This document shows positions 34,701 through 46,545 of a stretch of 64,000 nt of DNA, in pieces. The notes under the pieces were generated by a model. It saw nothing but the letters and a program-made list of their open reading frames with translations, was not told where the DNA came from and searched no databases. Each line of letters starts with the position of its first letter. The first letter of the stretch is position 1. The DNA lies in assembly GCA_002104905.1 (NCBI GenBank), contig MCFE01000353.1, positions 24,277-88,276 on the forward strand, read 5' to 3'. The translations under genes were made by a program, and so were the position numbers. Source of the stretch: Basidiobolus meristosporus CBS 931.73 (lineage: Eukaryota > Basidiobolomycota > Basidiobolomycetes > Basidiobolales > Basidiobolaceae).

Positions 34701-34950
34701 CAAAGGATACTCTCAAACAAAAGGACTTGACTATACTGAGACCTTTGCACCAGCACAGTATATGATATCCTGTGAAGCTACAAAAAAAGCAATGTGGTCA
34801 ATAAAGCTTTGAAAGACCTGGGCTTATGTCAAATATACCAATTGGATTAATTCAAGATAATCAAGGATATACACAATTATGTATAAATCCAACTTTCAAT
34901 GCTAGAACTAAGCACATAGATTGGGGCCATCAATCATTATCAATTAGTAG
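31740..34950 (+). pseudogene. Copia-A2 gag-pol remnant (no 3' LTR)
   Basis: Recognisable parts: Gag (31800-32220 and 32574-32760), a knuckle (CNYCKRRGHTSDQC near 32805), a broken protease (near 32960), GAG-pre-integrase (CIYGKQARQPF near 33475), integrase (YLITFIDDYTRYMWVYFIER at 33604-33663, SPQQNRVAEYA near 33830), the start of RT ([20 protein letters not shown] near 34630, FAPA near 34745), then a jump to RNase H (DNQGYTQLCINPTFNARTKH near 34858). The central RT with YVDD is deleted. Stops are frequent. The copy ends near 34950 without a right LTR. Confidence 0.82.
32225..32573 (-). repeat. Copia-A solo LTR inserted in inverted orientation into copia-A2 gag
   Basis: 349 bp, reverse complement of the 31395-31739 LTR, flanked by the 5-bp duplication ATATT (32220-32224 and 32574-32578). 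Removing it and one ATATT restores a sequence matching copia-A1 at about 28990-29010. Confidence 0.9.
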
Positions 34951-35175
34951 GGCTTCCTGCTTCCCTATCACATGCCCCCATCCTTTTGATGGAGGGGGGG
35001 AGGAACTTATTGGTAGTGGCCCCCTGGAGGATGGGGTTACTACCATTTCCCCCACCATGGTTATCTCATGTGTAGGGGTTGAGGGGGGAAGGGGAGGGGC
35101 CAGGGGGGCCCTTAACAAGCAATTAGTGATGGGTAACTTGCATCCTATTGGCTTAAAATTAAAGAAAAAATAATT
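34950..35175. other. G-rich segment of unknown origin
   Basis: Abrupt change from AT-rich copia sequence to a stretch with runs of 6-7 G and many CCCC/GGGG words. Open on both strands but with no recognisable protein. Composition resembles the segment at 39985-40640. Confidence 0.5.
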
Positions 35176-36087
35176 ATAGAAATCTAGAGTTTATCACCAG
35201 CACACATCAGCTCAATCTATGCCAACACCCTTCGCAAGAGCACCCTGCATCAAGTCAATGCACATCAGATCAACAAGTTTGCTTTAGAGCAAAACTATTG
35301 GAACTTGCCAAACTGATCATTTAGACACAAGTCCATTGGAGCAGGCCAAGTTGTGTTAACATTTAGCATTACATTGAATTCAGCCAAGGGCTATGACAAC
35401 ACATTGAGTTGCACCTGTGCATGCCATATACCTGACCATCAGCAAGATACTTCTGGTGAACTGACTAATAATGACCTACATGAAGTGCCTCCACTACTGG
35501 AGCCTGTGGCAAGTAAAAGAACATGTCAGTGTGTGGCACTACAGGCTGGCTCCATTATATCATCTGAAGCAAATCAGTGTAGCCAAGCTCCAGCATTGCA
35601 TTCATCAACCAGGAGGCAAAATACTGTCCACAAGTACACAAGTTGCCAAAATGATGGTCAACAAGGAAGTAGCTCAGGTGTGCAAAGTGAACCACTACCA
35701 AATGCTTCAGTAATATTCCTTGCAAGAAAAAGAATCTAGGAGAAGATGATGCAATTGCATTGAATTGTTACCATTTGTCATAATCCATATAACACATTTT
35801 TTTCATAATCCATATTAAGCCATTGCAAATCAGTTATCACTAAATTTCTGATACAAGTAATTTCAAAGTTATCTCACATTTGAGATAGAGCCCTTATAAT
35901 AAACACCCTATGGTAATGTCAAGGTTGTACCATATTCAAGACAGAGGACCTATAGTAAACATCCTGCATATATATACATCATCTGTAACACCATTTCAGC
36001 TGTTTGATCTGATTTTCACCTACATAATTGGTTGTGTGGTTGCTATGACACCATGTCCAATCACTAAGATAAGGGATTTACGTGCAC
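35176..36087. other. Unassigned repeat-region sequence with one ORF (35353-35739)
   Basis: A 128-codon frame on the plus strand overlaps an 80-codon frame in another phase. Neither resembles a known element protein. Nothing else recognised. Confidence 0.3.
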
Positions 36088-36772
36088 TGTAGTGGGGTCA
36101 CAGTGACACCCACAGGCAGATGCGTTCATTCCCATACGTTCACTTCCCTAAAATGGATTACCCCCCTATATTAGTATCATCCCAAATTGCAATATTTTCT
36201 ATCTGTCTATGTGATTATTACTATGCAACCTGGCAAACTATTTGTCACTATTAACCCATTGCACAAGCTATTCCTATTCCTTGTCAAGATGCCAAGATAA
36301 GATAGTTACCACATAAGGCAAGAACCCCCAACAGTGCCTAGGTCATGTGACCATCCTGGTCTCATAACCCTCCTATCGTACTACCATATGAGGTAACTAC
36401 ATGACACAGAGGTTTCATATTACCACTATCTGATTGGCTAGGTGCTACAATGTCTCATGGAACAATCCACCACAAATTTGAGCTATTTTTAGTACACAAT
36501 GATATGATTGGCTGTCTACTACCTTCTGGAAACTCCTGGAAAGTATTTTCTAGCAAGAATTTGAGCAGCAAAAAAGTATATAAGGGAGGCTATCCCTTAA
36601 AATAAATCACCCTCTTCCAATATTCCAACTTATTGATTAGTGAGATCACCGCTACCTATTACCACTACTTTCTGACTCAGACCTGACAATACTCCCAGGA
36701 AACTGTGCTGACAGCCAATTGACCTTGGAGGCACCATTTGTGAGGAATACTCAGAGTAGGTATATTTTATTA

Positions 36773-38589
36773 GACTTGTTCCGTTGTAGTGGGGTCACAG
36801 TGACACCCACAGGCAGATGTGCTCATTCTCATACGCTCACTTCCCTAAAAAGGATTACCCCCCCTATATTAGTATCATCCCAAATTGCAATATTTTCTAT
36901 TCTGTCTATGTGATTATTACTATGCAACCTGACAAACTATTTGTCACTATTATCCCATTGCACAAGCTATTCCTATTCCTTGCCAAGATGCCAAGATAAG
37001 ATAGTTACCATATAAGGCAAGTACCCCCCAACAGTGCCCATGTCATGTGACCATCTTGGTTTCATAACCTTCCTATCCTACTACCATAAGAGGCAACCAC
37101 ATGACACAGGGGTTTCATATTACCACTACCTGATTGGCTAGGTGCTACTATGTCTCATGGAACAATCTGCCAAGAATTTGCGCTATTTTTAGTACACAAT
37201 GACATGATTGGCTGTCTACTACCTTCTGGAAACTTCCGGAAAGTATATTCTAGCAAGAAATTGAGTAGCAAAAAGTATATAAGGGAGGCTATCCCTTAAA
37301 ATAAATCATCCCTCTTCCAATATTCCAACTTATTGATTAGTGAGATCACCGCTACCTATTACCACTATTTTCTGACTCAGACCTGACAATACTCCCAGGA
37401 AACTGCGCTGACAGCCAACTGACCTTGGAGGCACTACTTGTGAGGAATACTCAGAGTAGGTATATTTTATTATATTTGCTTGTTTTCCCAAGTTTGTTCT
37501 TCTACAGGCAAAGATACTTTTCAGTCTTTGTAACTATTGGTCAAAGCTGCATTCTTATCAAGTCCCTGTTGGTGGAGTTTACAGTTGTTTTGACTTTGGA
37601 AGCTTTAGTACATAGTCATTTCAAAGGATGTCAAAGCCATTATAAACTTTTGTTAAGACGCCAACTAAGTTGGGGATTGTAGTTCAATAGTTTTCCCTTG
37701 ACAAGCTTGAGGCTTTATCCCCCATCACATTGGATTAGACAAAAGACCCAGTATTCCTAGCAGGCTTTTGCCAGAGGTTATTGCACCCAGTGAACACCCC
37801 ACACACATTCACACTTGAGAAGTGTTGGCTGTATTTTGCCCTTTGGACTTATACACCACCACACCATTGGATAGTGCCACATTGAGCCATGAGTGCCAAA
37901 TGATGCCATAGTGTGCCAGAGAGGCCAAGTAAGCCTCTACCTGGCCACAGAGTGTGAAACATAGCGCCACATCTTCATGCAAAGCAGCCCCTGTGTTTCA
38001 CCCATTGTGTTGGAGAAAATCCATTTTTTGACCTTTTTTTTGGATCAATGTGGTGCAGGATGAATTAGAGCACAAGCAGATTGAAGATATGCATCTGGTA
38101 CTCAATACCCATGGCACTCTGAATCTAGCTCCTGTAGCTTGTATCATGTCACAAAAATGAATGGCACTATCTTGGTCCACTTGTACTATCTTGCACTATA
38201 AGTGCTTTGTATAGATCTTACTTTAGGGCTAATAGTTAAATATAGTGCCAGATAGCACCAGTGGACCAAGATAGTGCCATTCATTTTTGTGACATGATAC
38301 AAGCTACAGGAGCTAGATTCAGAGTGCCATGGGTATTGAGTACCAGATGCATATCTTCAGCCCTCCTGTGCTCTAACACACTCTGGGCTACACTGATCCA
38401 CAAAAAAAGGTCAAGAAATGGATTTTCTCCTGCGCAATGGGTGAAACACAGGGGCTGCTTTACATGAAGATGCAGAGCTATGTTTCACACTCTGTGGCCA
38501 AGTATAGGCTCACTTTACCTCTCTGGCACACTATGGCATCATTTGGCACTCATTGCTCAATGTGGCACTATCCAACGGAACAAGTCTAA
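36773..38589. mobile_element. Foldback/TIR element F inserted in S1 and itself carrying S2
   Basis: Ends are GACTTGTTCCGTTG (36773-36786) and CAACGGAACAAGTC (38573-38586). Without S2 it is about 740 bp, made of two roughly 320-bp inverted arms (about 37864-38184 and 38258-38580) around a 75-bp spacer. Comparing S1 with S2 shows a TA duplication (36771-36772 and 38590-38591). No transposase is present, so it is non-autonomous; TA duplication suggests mobilisation by a Tc1/mariner-type transposase (inference). Confidence 0.8.
36785..37863 (+). repeat. LTR-like repeat S2, nested inside foldback element F
   Basis: 1079 bp, TGTAGTGGGG to CACCACCACA. Flanked by CCGT (36781-36784) and CCAT (37864-37867), an imperfect 4-bp duplication. 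Removing it restores the left end of the foldback arm, whose mirror image is at 38560-38580. Confidence 0.75.
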
Positions 38590-38980
38590 TATATTTGATT
38601 GTTTTCCCAAGTATGTCCTTGTGCAGGCAAAGATACTTTTCAGTCTTTGTAACTATTGGTCAAAGCTGCATTCTTATCAAGTCCCTGTAGGTGGAGTTTA
38701 CAGTTGTTTGGACTTTGGAAACTTTAGTACACTCTCATCTCAAAGGATGTCAAAGCCAGTATAAACTTTTGTTAAGACGCCAACTAAGTTGGGGATTGTA
38801 GTTCAATAGTTTTCCCTTGACAAGCTTGAGGCTTTATCCCCCTTCACATTAGATTAGACAAAAGACCCAGTATTTGTAAAAAGCTTTTGCCAGAGGTTAT
38901 TGCACCCAGTGATCACCCCACACACATTCACTCTTGAGAAGTGTTGACCATATTTTACCCTTTGGACCTATACACCACTA

Positions 38981-39541
38981 AGTGCAATGGGCAAAATGGG
39001 CTATTTGATGGCAAATCAGGTAGCTTACTTATTGGTCAATGAGCTAATTGGGCACTAACAGCTTGAGCATACTCTTAGACCAATCTACCATTGATATACC
39101 ATCCAACTGGAGTGATAGTAGCCAAAATGGCAAGTATTAGTGTAGTTTTTAGTATGATGCGCATTTATTTCCATATATATTAAAGAAACATATCCAAATA
39201 CTGGATTTTACCTGCCACAATAATGGTATGTAATCATACATGTGATGCAAGCATTGCAAGTTGGTGCAATCAACCAGGCCAACTTCAATGTGTTAGATTG
39301 TGCCATGGTGAGCAAGATTATGCTATATAGTGTAAAATTTTCAAAGAGCAATCCTGCCTACTGGTAGCTACAATATCATGCCCCATTTTACTTTGTAATC
39401 ACAGATTGCACTACACACCCTGGCATGGTACAATGGAACAAGTCTACCTAGCAGATAACCAAGTGAAATATTATTTGGGCAAAAGGTGAATATAAAGTTA
39501 ATTTGATCAAGATCTCCTTTATCAAGTAGTTGCTTATAAGC
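38981..39541. mobile_element. Probable MITE remnant ending GGAACAAGTCTA
   Basis: A right end of the GACTTGTTCC family (GGAACAAGTCTA, about 39431-39442) follows sequence with TGGCA words. The matching left end is not evident, so the element is truncated or diverged. Confidence 0.4.
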
Positions 39542-41520
39542 GCAATTTATCAGCAATCAAAGTGCAAGGCAGAGCCTTGCTTTCATTTGGAGAAAGATTA
39601 AGTGAAAGGTTAAATTTGCTGCCGCTGGTGCTGCTTCTCATAGGCTTTTGCCTGCTAGTTTAGTTAGAAGCAATAGCTATGTGAGAGGGAATGGTAGAGT
39701 GTGAGGGGCCAACCAGTTTAGCACAGGAAATAGCGCCCCTTTTGATTGGAATAATTTAGTTGCCAAAGGATCAACATTAGCAAAAGGAGTAAACTCTTAT
39801 ATAAGTGGATTAAAACCTCAAATGAGTGGTAGATTTACTACAAAAAATGGTGCTTCTAGAACAACAACCCAAAATTATCAAATAGAAGGAACTTTCAACT
39901 CGAGCTTTTCATCTTCACCAATTGGTTAAACTAATATTACAACTAAGGCTAAAAATGATTCAATAGGTATCAAAGTTTATATAAGTGGCCAATCACAGAC
40001 ATAACTCCCTCCAGCTCCCCTCCTCCAACCCCCCTGAGGATGAGGCCCCTCTTGTATGAAAGAATTGATTCCATATGTGCAACACCATACTTGGAAGCCC
40101 CCCCCCCACCAAGGGGAGCAAGCTTGCAGGAGGGGATCAATATAACTCCCCAGGAATTCCCTCCCCCTTGCTCCCAAGCTCAAAGCAGAATTAGAATGTA
40201 AATAAAAGCTGCCACTCCTCTTTTGCCCAACCCTACTACCCTCCCCCATGACCTCAGAACCCCCCTTGGGTTGGCCACCCTGCCCACCTTTTGCATTCCC
40301 CCCTTCTGCACCACCTCTTGTAGGGGGGAGCAACTGGATGCCCCCTCTATCTAGGGGGGGAGTGGAGGATTTTGGGAATCTGCCTAAAACTACAGCATTT
40401 GCTATAGTAGGCTACCCTGCTGCACACAAATTGCTGCCCAAGGAATGCTCCCTATCTGGGGGGGCAATAAGATGTGTGATTGGAGGGAGGTCTCCCAGGC
40501 CAGGGTGGCTCCTTGGGGTAAACGCAAGGAATGGAGGGAAGTGCCATTGGGGGGCCCTAATGGCAGAGTAGAAGTGAGAGGTCACTTCTTGGCTACCACA
40601 GCAATTGGTGCACAGCTGGCAATGCTACCCACTGAGGAGGAAGAGCTTTAGGAAAGTCCAGGAGCTGATTGACAGTATATATGATTGATGAAGGGTTGAT
40701 TTGATGTTTTGTATTGTTCTAAAATATAGATCACCATATCTTGTTTGTTATCATGTACATTACAACAATCCCATATATCTCATAAGTAGTTTTTAGACCA
40801 CTTGTTTTTTTTAGCAAAAAGATGCCAGCATTTAAATACTAAAGTTCTTTGGTAATTATCAAAGAATAAATATCATCAATGAACCTTCTAAGTAAAATTT
40901 AGCAATTCATAATAAAAGCATTGATGTCAATCCAAAAGCTGCATTTGTATGGCTCAGTATGTTATATGTTTAGTAAAAGAAGTATTTTGGCCCAAGCTGG
41001 AACAAGTTGAGTAGAGATGATAGTATTAAAATATTCTTGATGGGTATCATTAAGGTGGCAATGGGGGTGTTGTTCAACATAGTCCAATCTGTTGGTGGAG
41101 GATTGGTTGAATATGACACAAGATTAGGATTTGCTCTAGGGTTTGTTGCAGATTCCACCTGAGGTAGTAACAATATATTGTTTGGCATAGATGGGGAATC
41201 ATGGGGGAATTTGACACCATTATGATAAGAATAAGAAGGGAGACAATTGCAGAGGTGTAAATATGCAAGAAAATACCATTTGACATATGAATTAATACAG
41301 ATTACAGAACAACCATTGCGAGAAACAAAAATATTTTAGATTTGAGAATTATAGAATGCAACTTATGGGTGAGCAAAACTGATGATGCAAATAAATGCAA
41401 AGTGGGGGTTAGAAAAATAAAAAGTTTTGATACAACAAACATTACATGGACTATTGGACAAGAACATAAGAAGGTTTGGCATTATGTATTATTATTAGCC
41501 TGAGGTTGGTGTATAAAGTA
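39541..41520 (+). pseudogene. Decayed coding remnants of an unidentified element
   Basis: Protein-like fragments occur in several plus-strand frames: NNLVAKGSTLAKGVNSYISG (39750-39810), TTAFAIVGYPAAHKLLPKEC (about 40389-40448), RVAPWGKRKEWREVPLGG (about 40502-40555), GHFLATTAIGAQLAMLPTEE (about 40580-40640), VGGGLVEYDTRLGFALGF (about 41090-41145) and LRIIECNLWVSKTDD (about 41342-41390). The middle part has runs of 7-9 identical C or G bases. None resembles LTR-retrotransposon proteins. An integrated virus or another transposon class is possible; origin unknown. Confidence 0.35.
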
Positions 41521-41666
41521 TATGATGGAAGGTTTCAACAAATATAATTAAGCTTGTACAACAATTTGCATATGTTTTATAGTCAAGCATAAAGTAGTAC
41601 CTGTCATCTCAAAAATTATGAATAGCTGCAACAATCAAAGGCAGACAGAGAACAGTGCATGGCCCC

Positions 41667-42430
41667 TGTGAGAAATCATTATGATGTCCCCATGAAAAGG
41701 CCATCATAAAATTAAAGTCCTGAGACTTAGAGGTATTGATCCCATCAGGACACTGTGCAAAGACTATAGAGAAATGATTGCAGCCCAGATTTCACAAAAT
41801 ACTTGACTAGAAATTTTCATCACAACAATACATATGTGGCTTTTGTTTGGTCCTCTGCCAATTCTCTCACTTCTGGATCATGAAGACTATGTCACCTCCT
41901 AAATCTATGTACTTTGATTGGTTATAGCCTCTTTTTCTCACTCCTTACTTGTTGACTCAAACAATGCTCTTACATTCATATATGTAAGTTGCTCTATTTC
42001 CTTTCAATCTTCAGTTTTAACATGATTGCTCATTGCACTGACCTAAATAATTAAAGTTACTCTTTGCACAGATCCATTGGATTATGTAACCAGTGGATTG
42101 CTGAGCCAAGAACATGAAGGAATCCTATGAGAAATAATTTGATGATCCCATCATAAGGCCATCATAAGATTAAAGTCCCATGACTAAGAGGTATTGATTC
42201 TGACAAGGCACTGTGCAAAGACTGTTCAAAAAAATTGCACCCCAGATTTCACAAAAAACTTACTCAAAACTTTTCATCACAACAATACAAAAGTGGCTTT
42301 TGATTAGTCCTCTGCCAATTTTCTCACCTTCTGATCCTAGACATGCAATCACCTCCTGTGTTTGTGTACCTTGATTGGCTATTGCCTCTTTCTCACACTC
42401 CTTACTTCCTGACTTCACCAGCTCCCTGAC
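41667..42430. repeat. Diverged direct repeat of about 300 bp, spacing about 460 bp
   Basis: Copies at about 41668-41970 and 42128-42430 share GGCCATCATAA, TTAAAGTCC, AGAGGTATTGAT, CACTGTGCAAAGACT, CCCAGATTTCACAAAA and CATCACAACAATACA. The spacers also look related, so the unit may be about 460 bp in tandem. Function unknown; could be old LTRs. Confidence 0.65.
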
Positions 42431-43140
42431 TTTTTACAAATAGAAAATAATTTTTTTCATTGAAACTTTGGTTGTACCTCAGTTGCCAATTGTGTTGACC
42501 TATACAAATCCCTCTACCCCATACTAACATTGAGAACTACCCCACACTCAGCAAGTAACTCCATAAAAGTCCATCATTCAATAAGTATTTCTGATGCAAT
42601 ACCCTTTTTCATGACTGCAGCAGGAGCCATGTGGCTTTATGTTACTGTTCATTCACTGGTTCCCATAAGTTCTGGTCTTCAACCAGCTCTGCAAGGCCTA
42701 GCACCTTATCTGCTGGTCTTTGCAATAAGTTCTTGCAATATACAGGTGTATTTCTTTGAGCACTGCACTTGAGAAGTGCTGCAACCTTTTGGTGTACCTA
42801 TTAATGTTCCAAAATCCCATTGTAGGCATTGTGAAAGTCTTTTGAGTTCTTTATGTTGTTACTTTGTCTGTCAGTGGGATCTCTGCTCTGGATACAATGG
42901 AGGATGTGAAGTCAGTGGTTGACAAGTGGCTTTTCTCTGCAAACTCATCAACATTGCTGCAGTGTAGCTCAATTGGCTTTGCTTCCAACTCTCAAGAGAG
43001 CAACTTTTGTATTGTTAGTAACTCTTCTCAACTATTATGTGATTCAGCCTGTTTTGGGCTGGCAGCATTTATTGATGGGAGCTACAGCTTTTTTCTCATG
43101 TTTCCCTGTCTCTGGCTGAGGTAGACATTTCTCACTTTAC
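42431..43140. other. Unassigned repeat-region sequence
   Basis: Short plus-strand ORFs (42530-42772 and 42864-43124) without recognisable domains. No terminal repeats found. Confidence 0.3.
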
Positions 43141-43148
43141 CTGACCTT

Positions 43149-44147
43149 CATCACCGCCAAGTCTTTCACTGCTACTTTGACTGAGTGCTTCTTGTATTAT
43201 AACTTGCTTTGTCCCTGATGAATACTGCAATATTGCATCCATTTTTGCCTGCTGGTCCCTTGCCAGCTCATTTGTAGCAGCCTGCCATGTCTTTCCCACT
43301 TGTTTGAAACTTTCAGCCCTGCTTGTGATGGGTTTCAGAGAGAGCCATGAGTTCTTATCACTGTAAAGTCCTTCACTGCTACTGTGACTGAGTGTCTCTT
43401 GTATTCACTTTATTTTTTCCTTAATAAATGCTGCACTGATGCATCTGTTTCTGCCTGCTGATCCCTGACTGGCACTGCTCTAGCCACCTGACACTTCTTT
43501 GCCACTTGCTTGGAGCATCCAGCCCTGCTTGTGACAAGCTCTTGAGGAAGCTGCATGTCTTTAGCTATGACACCCTTGTTCCTCTGCATTTCATAGTTCC
43601 TGCTATTCCTGAGATTCTCTCCTAGCATACCAATGCTGGCCTTCAATGCATATGCTTACTTGAATACAGGATAATGCTAAATGAAACGGATCAAGTACAC
43701 TCTGCTTGGCCTTGAGTTCCTGACAGTCTCTTGGTACACTGGCCTTAAGGTGATATTATGCCTGACTTCTAATGGCCTCTAAAATGTTGGACCACCCTGC
43801 ATCATTGCACTCAACACTTTGTGCATCTTTAATGTCATTTAATTTTTGGGCTTAGGTATAAACACAACAGTCTCTCCCTCCCATGTGGTAATAGGTATCT
43901 TGGTGGGCTTTATCTTTGGGCACTGTTTTTGTGCTTCAAAGACTGCATTATGCTCCTCTGCTTCTACAAGGTACTGCATTTGCAACATTCCGCCTGCCTT
44001 AGCATTGTGGTCAGCTTGTGACTGCGCAGAGATTTGCATTTGCCACCTTGACTTAGAGCCAAAGGAATTCACATTGTTACCTTCTGTGGGCACACTGTCA
44101 AAAAGGACTTTTTTGGGTGTAGCCCGGCTTGCTGCAGTGAATGTCAA
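43149..44147 (-). pseudogene. Unknown element ORFs with an internal 209-bp duplication
   Basis: Minus-strand frames at 43839-44147 (contains EAEEHNAVFEAQKQ and PITTWEGETVVFIPK) and 43410-43646 (contains SRAGCSKQVAKKCQVARA and VRDQQAETDASVQ) are separated by stops. The DNA at about 43149-43357 and 43358-43566 is a diverged tandem duplication; the minus-strand translation of the second unit repeats the motif (SRAESFKQVGKTWQAA). Charged, helix-prone composition could fit a Gag-like or coiled-coil protein, but nothing is recognised. Confidence 0.35.
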
Positions 44148-46144
44148 TTCAAGCTGTTGTCAAACCATTCATATGCTGCTGTCAACAGTGGGGTTTGGTT
44201 GGGAACCAGACAACTTTACTCTATATCTTAGCGGCATATATATGAAAGTGAGTCAGACCAAGGGGGAAATAGTGTTTCATATATATGTGTGTGTGGTGCC
44301 ACAACCATGCTTATAATGCTTAAGATGAAGGGTTATCATTGAATCCTACAGGCATGTAGATGCAATGTCTCAAATATAAGACTAGCTTAAACTTATATGA
44401 GTAATGACAAAAAAGTACTAAACTACTTGCCCTATGGAGACAACTACTTTGACTCAACACTGTATAAGAAGAGAAAAAAGACCATGTGGCTATTTTAACA
44501 AGCCTCTCAGCCATGTAGCGTGCAGACAGCTTTGAAAGTATTGCAAGGGTCTCAGCCAATGTTTGCCACACAAGTCATACTTGACTATCTATCAGTCCCC
44601 ACTATTTCATCCATATCTTGACTGACACTTGATACTTCCACAATGGCATCTAGTCATACTTGTCACCTTGCACAAACTGAGTCAGGTGGGTTTGTGATGC
44701 CTTTAGGCTCACCCTAGCCTTCTGAATATGGCATAAAGAGTGATAGCTCTGAAGAAGAAGGCTCACTAATCAATTATGAGACTATCTCCACTAACAACAA
44801 TACCCTGCATAAGTCCAGCAAAATCCCAACTTGCAATGAGACAACACATGTAGAAAAAATGCCAAGCATATTTTATAGTGCCAAGTGAGCCCAGTAATCC
44901 ATCTACAGGTGAATGATGTGATGTTGCTGCTAGAGAAGTGGCATGTTTCCACTAATATTGGTACTGGAGGCTGTGAGACTTACTCATACTTCTTACCAAT
45001 ATCATTACAGTATGCAACTTACCATGTACATGGTACTGATGGACAACTGTAATGCAGCTAGCAAAATATGACCCTGAGACCATTCTGATACCAGCATGTT
45101 TCAGCAGTTGCATGTCATTGACATCCAAAAATACCACCATTGTAAGATATCCAACTTAACAGGAATCCACCACCATAGGGGAAAAACATTGCCTACACTC
45201 AGGATATATTTCAATATGACCCCATCTAAAGAGGCTCATGCAACCCAACAAATATTGTGAAGTTAAAAAGTACTCCACTCAGTATCAATCAAATGCAAAT
45301 AATGCCAAAATACTTGATGGCAAACATTACATACAGCTAAGAAGAAAGGGCTAATTTGAAGGTATGCATGACCATGCCTTTGCCTTGACAATTGATGTAA
45401 TCTCATTAAACAAGTACTCTTCCATCAAATCCTGCCAACCACTGATTTTCACTAACCTGAGTCTGCCACCTAGCCCACAGTATAGGAGCAGAAAGCTTAT
45501 GGTAGTCTCACCAGTCTCTGGGCCCAAATCACTGCTCAGCTGGGATAGCTATTTGTATCCATTGCCAGCTGAGCATTGTATGCTCTCCAATAGGATACTA
45601 AGCATCCATTGGAGCAAAGTGCATAATACTATCTGCATTGGAGATACCACCCCCATCAGCAAGATAGCCAGCTTTTCTGGGCACAATAGACAGTATTTCT
45701 CTCAAGTATGTGAGATCCAGGGGATTTACTCCTAAACACTAACACATTATTATTATCCAAACACCAACACTAAGATTGTCCTACCCAGCAGAGAGCATAC
45801 AGAAGTCACCATCCAATTGCAGCAAAGCTGGCAAGCCGTAAGCCATTGGCAAGAATATGGAATTAGTTAGAAACCAGGGTTACATACAATAGAGGATATT
45901 GGTTGGAGCAAATGCTTTCCACCAGGAGCATTGCATTTGCTTTTCAAAAGTATCACTATACTAATGGCCAAATTGTACATGGGCTATTTCATGCTAAACA
46001 AGCCCTTTGAATTACTAGAGAAACTTGAAATAATTGGCAAGATATTTTAGAGCATCCATGGCCATAGGTACTATTTGTTACACATATGCAATAGCACTGA
46101 TGCAAGGACTGGATGAATTGGATGTGTACTTATTCAAGTAGTGT
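44148..46144. other. Unassigned repeat-region sequence
   Basis: About 2 kb of AT-rich sequence with short ORFs, the longest at 45364-45735 (plus, 123 codons, no domain seen). No terminal repeats or gene found. Confidence 0.3.
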
Positions 46145-46545
46145 TCCAAAGCCACTGTAAATGCTTTATATAGTTTTTACTTTGGGGTTAATACTTAAAT
46201 ATAGTGCCTGATAGTACCAGTGGACCAAGATAGTACCATGCATTTTTGTGACATGATACAAGCCAGAGGAGCTAGATTCAGAGTGCCATGGGTGTTGAGT
46301 ACCAGATGCATGTCTTCAATCCTTTTGTGCACTTACACATCCTGCACAACATTGATCTAAAAAAAAGTTCAAAAAATGGATTTTCTCCAGCACAATGGGT
46401 GAAACACAGGGATGGCTCTGCATGAAGATGCAGAGCTATGTTTCACACCCTGTGGTCAAGTGTAGGCTCACTTGGCCTCCTTGGCACACAATGGAATCAT
46501 TTGGCACTCATGGCACAATGTGACACTATTCAAAGGAGCAAGTCT
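46145..46545. mobile_element. Half of a foldback element F (spacer plus right arm)
   Basis: Aligns with the spacer and right arm of F at about 38195-38586, including GTGGACCAAGATAGT, GAGCTAGATTCAGAGTGCCA and the end GGAGCAAGTC. It directly abuts an internal position of a copia-B LTR, so it inserted into, or recombined with, copia-B1. Confidence 0.75.

Larger units (their letters stand above)
36088..38980 (+). repeat. LTR-like repeat S1, split by a foldback element (parts 36088-36772 and 38590-38980)
   Basis: Part one starts TGTAGTGGGG with a near-perfect hairpin (GTGGGGTCAC/GTGACACCCAC, 36092-36113), has a TATA-like GTATATAAGG (36576-36585) and AATAAA (36601), and is interrupted at 36772. 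Part two resumes at 38590 and ends CACCACTA at 38980. Rejoined, the order matches the uninterrupted copy S2 at 36785-37863. Length about 1.08 kb. TG start, promoter-like and poly(A)-like signals and short terminal inversions suggest a solo LTR of an unseen retroelement (inference). GTGCA occurs at both outer flanks (36082-36086, 38982-38986). Confidence 0.7.

Noticed and set aside
36089-37470. Simple tandem duplication of a 690-bp unit
   Set aside because: The first copy lacks its right part, which resumes at 38590 after a TA-flanked foldback; nested insertion explains the order better.
37663-37725. Possible tRNA-like fold (GGGGATTGTAGTTCAAT ... ATCCCC)
   Set aside because: It has an acceptor-like pairing and a box-A-like word, but no box B or complete cloverleaf; it is part of repeat S and recurs in S1.
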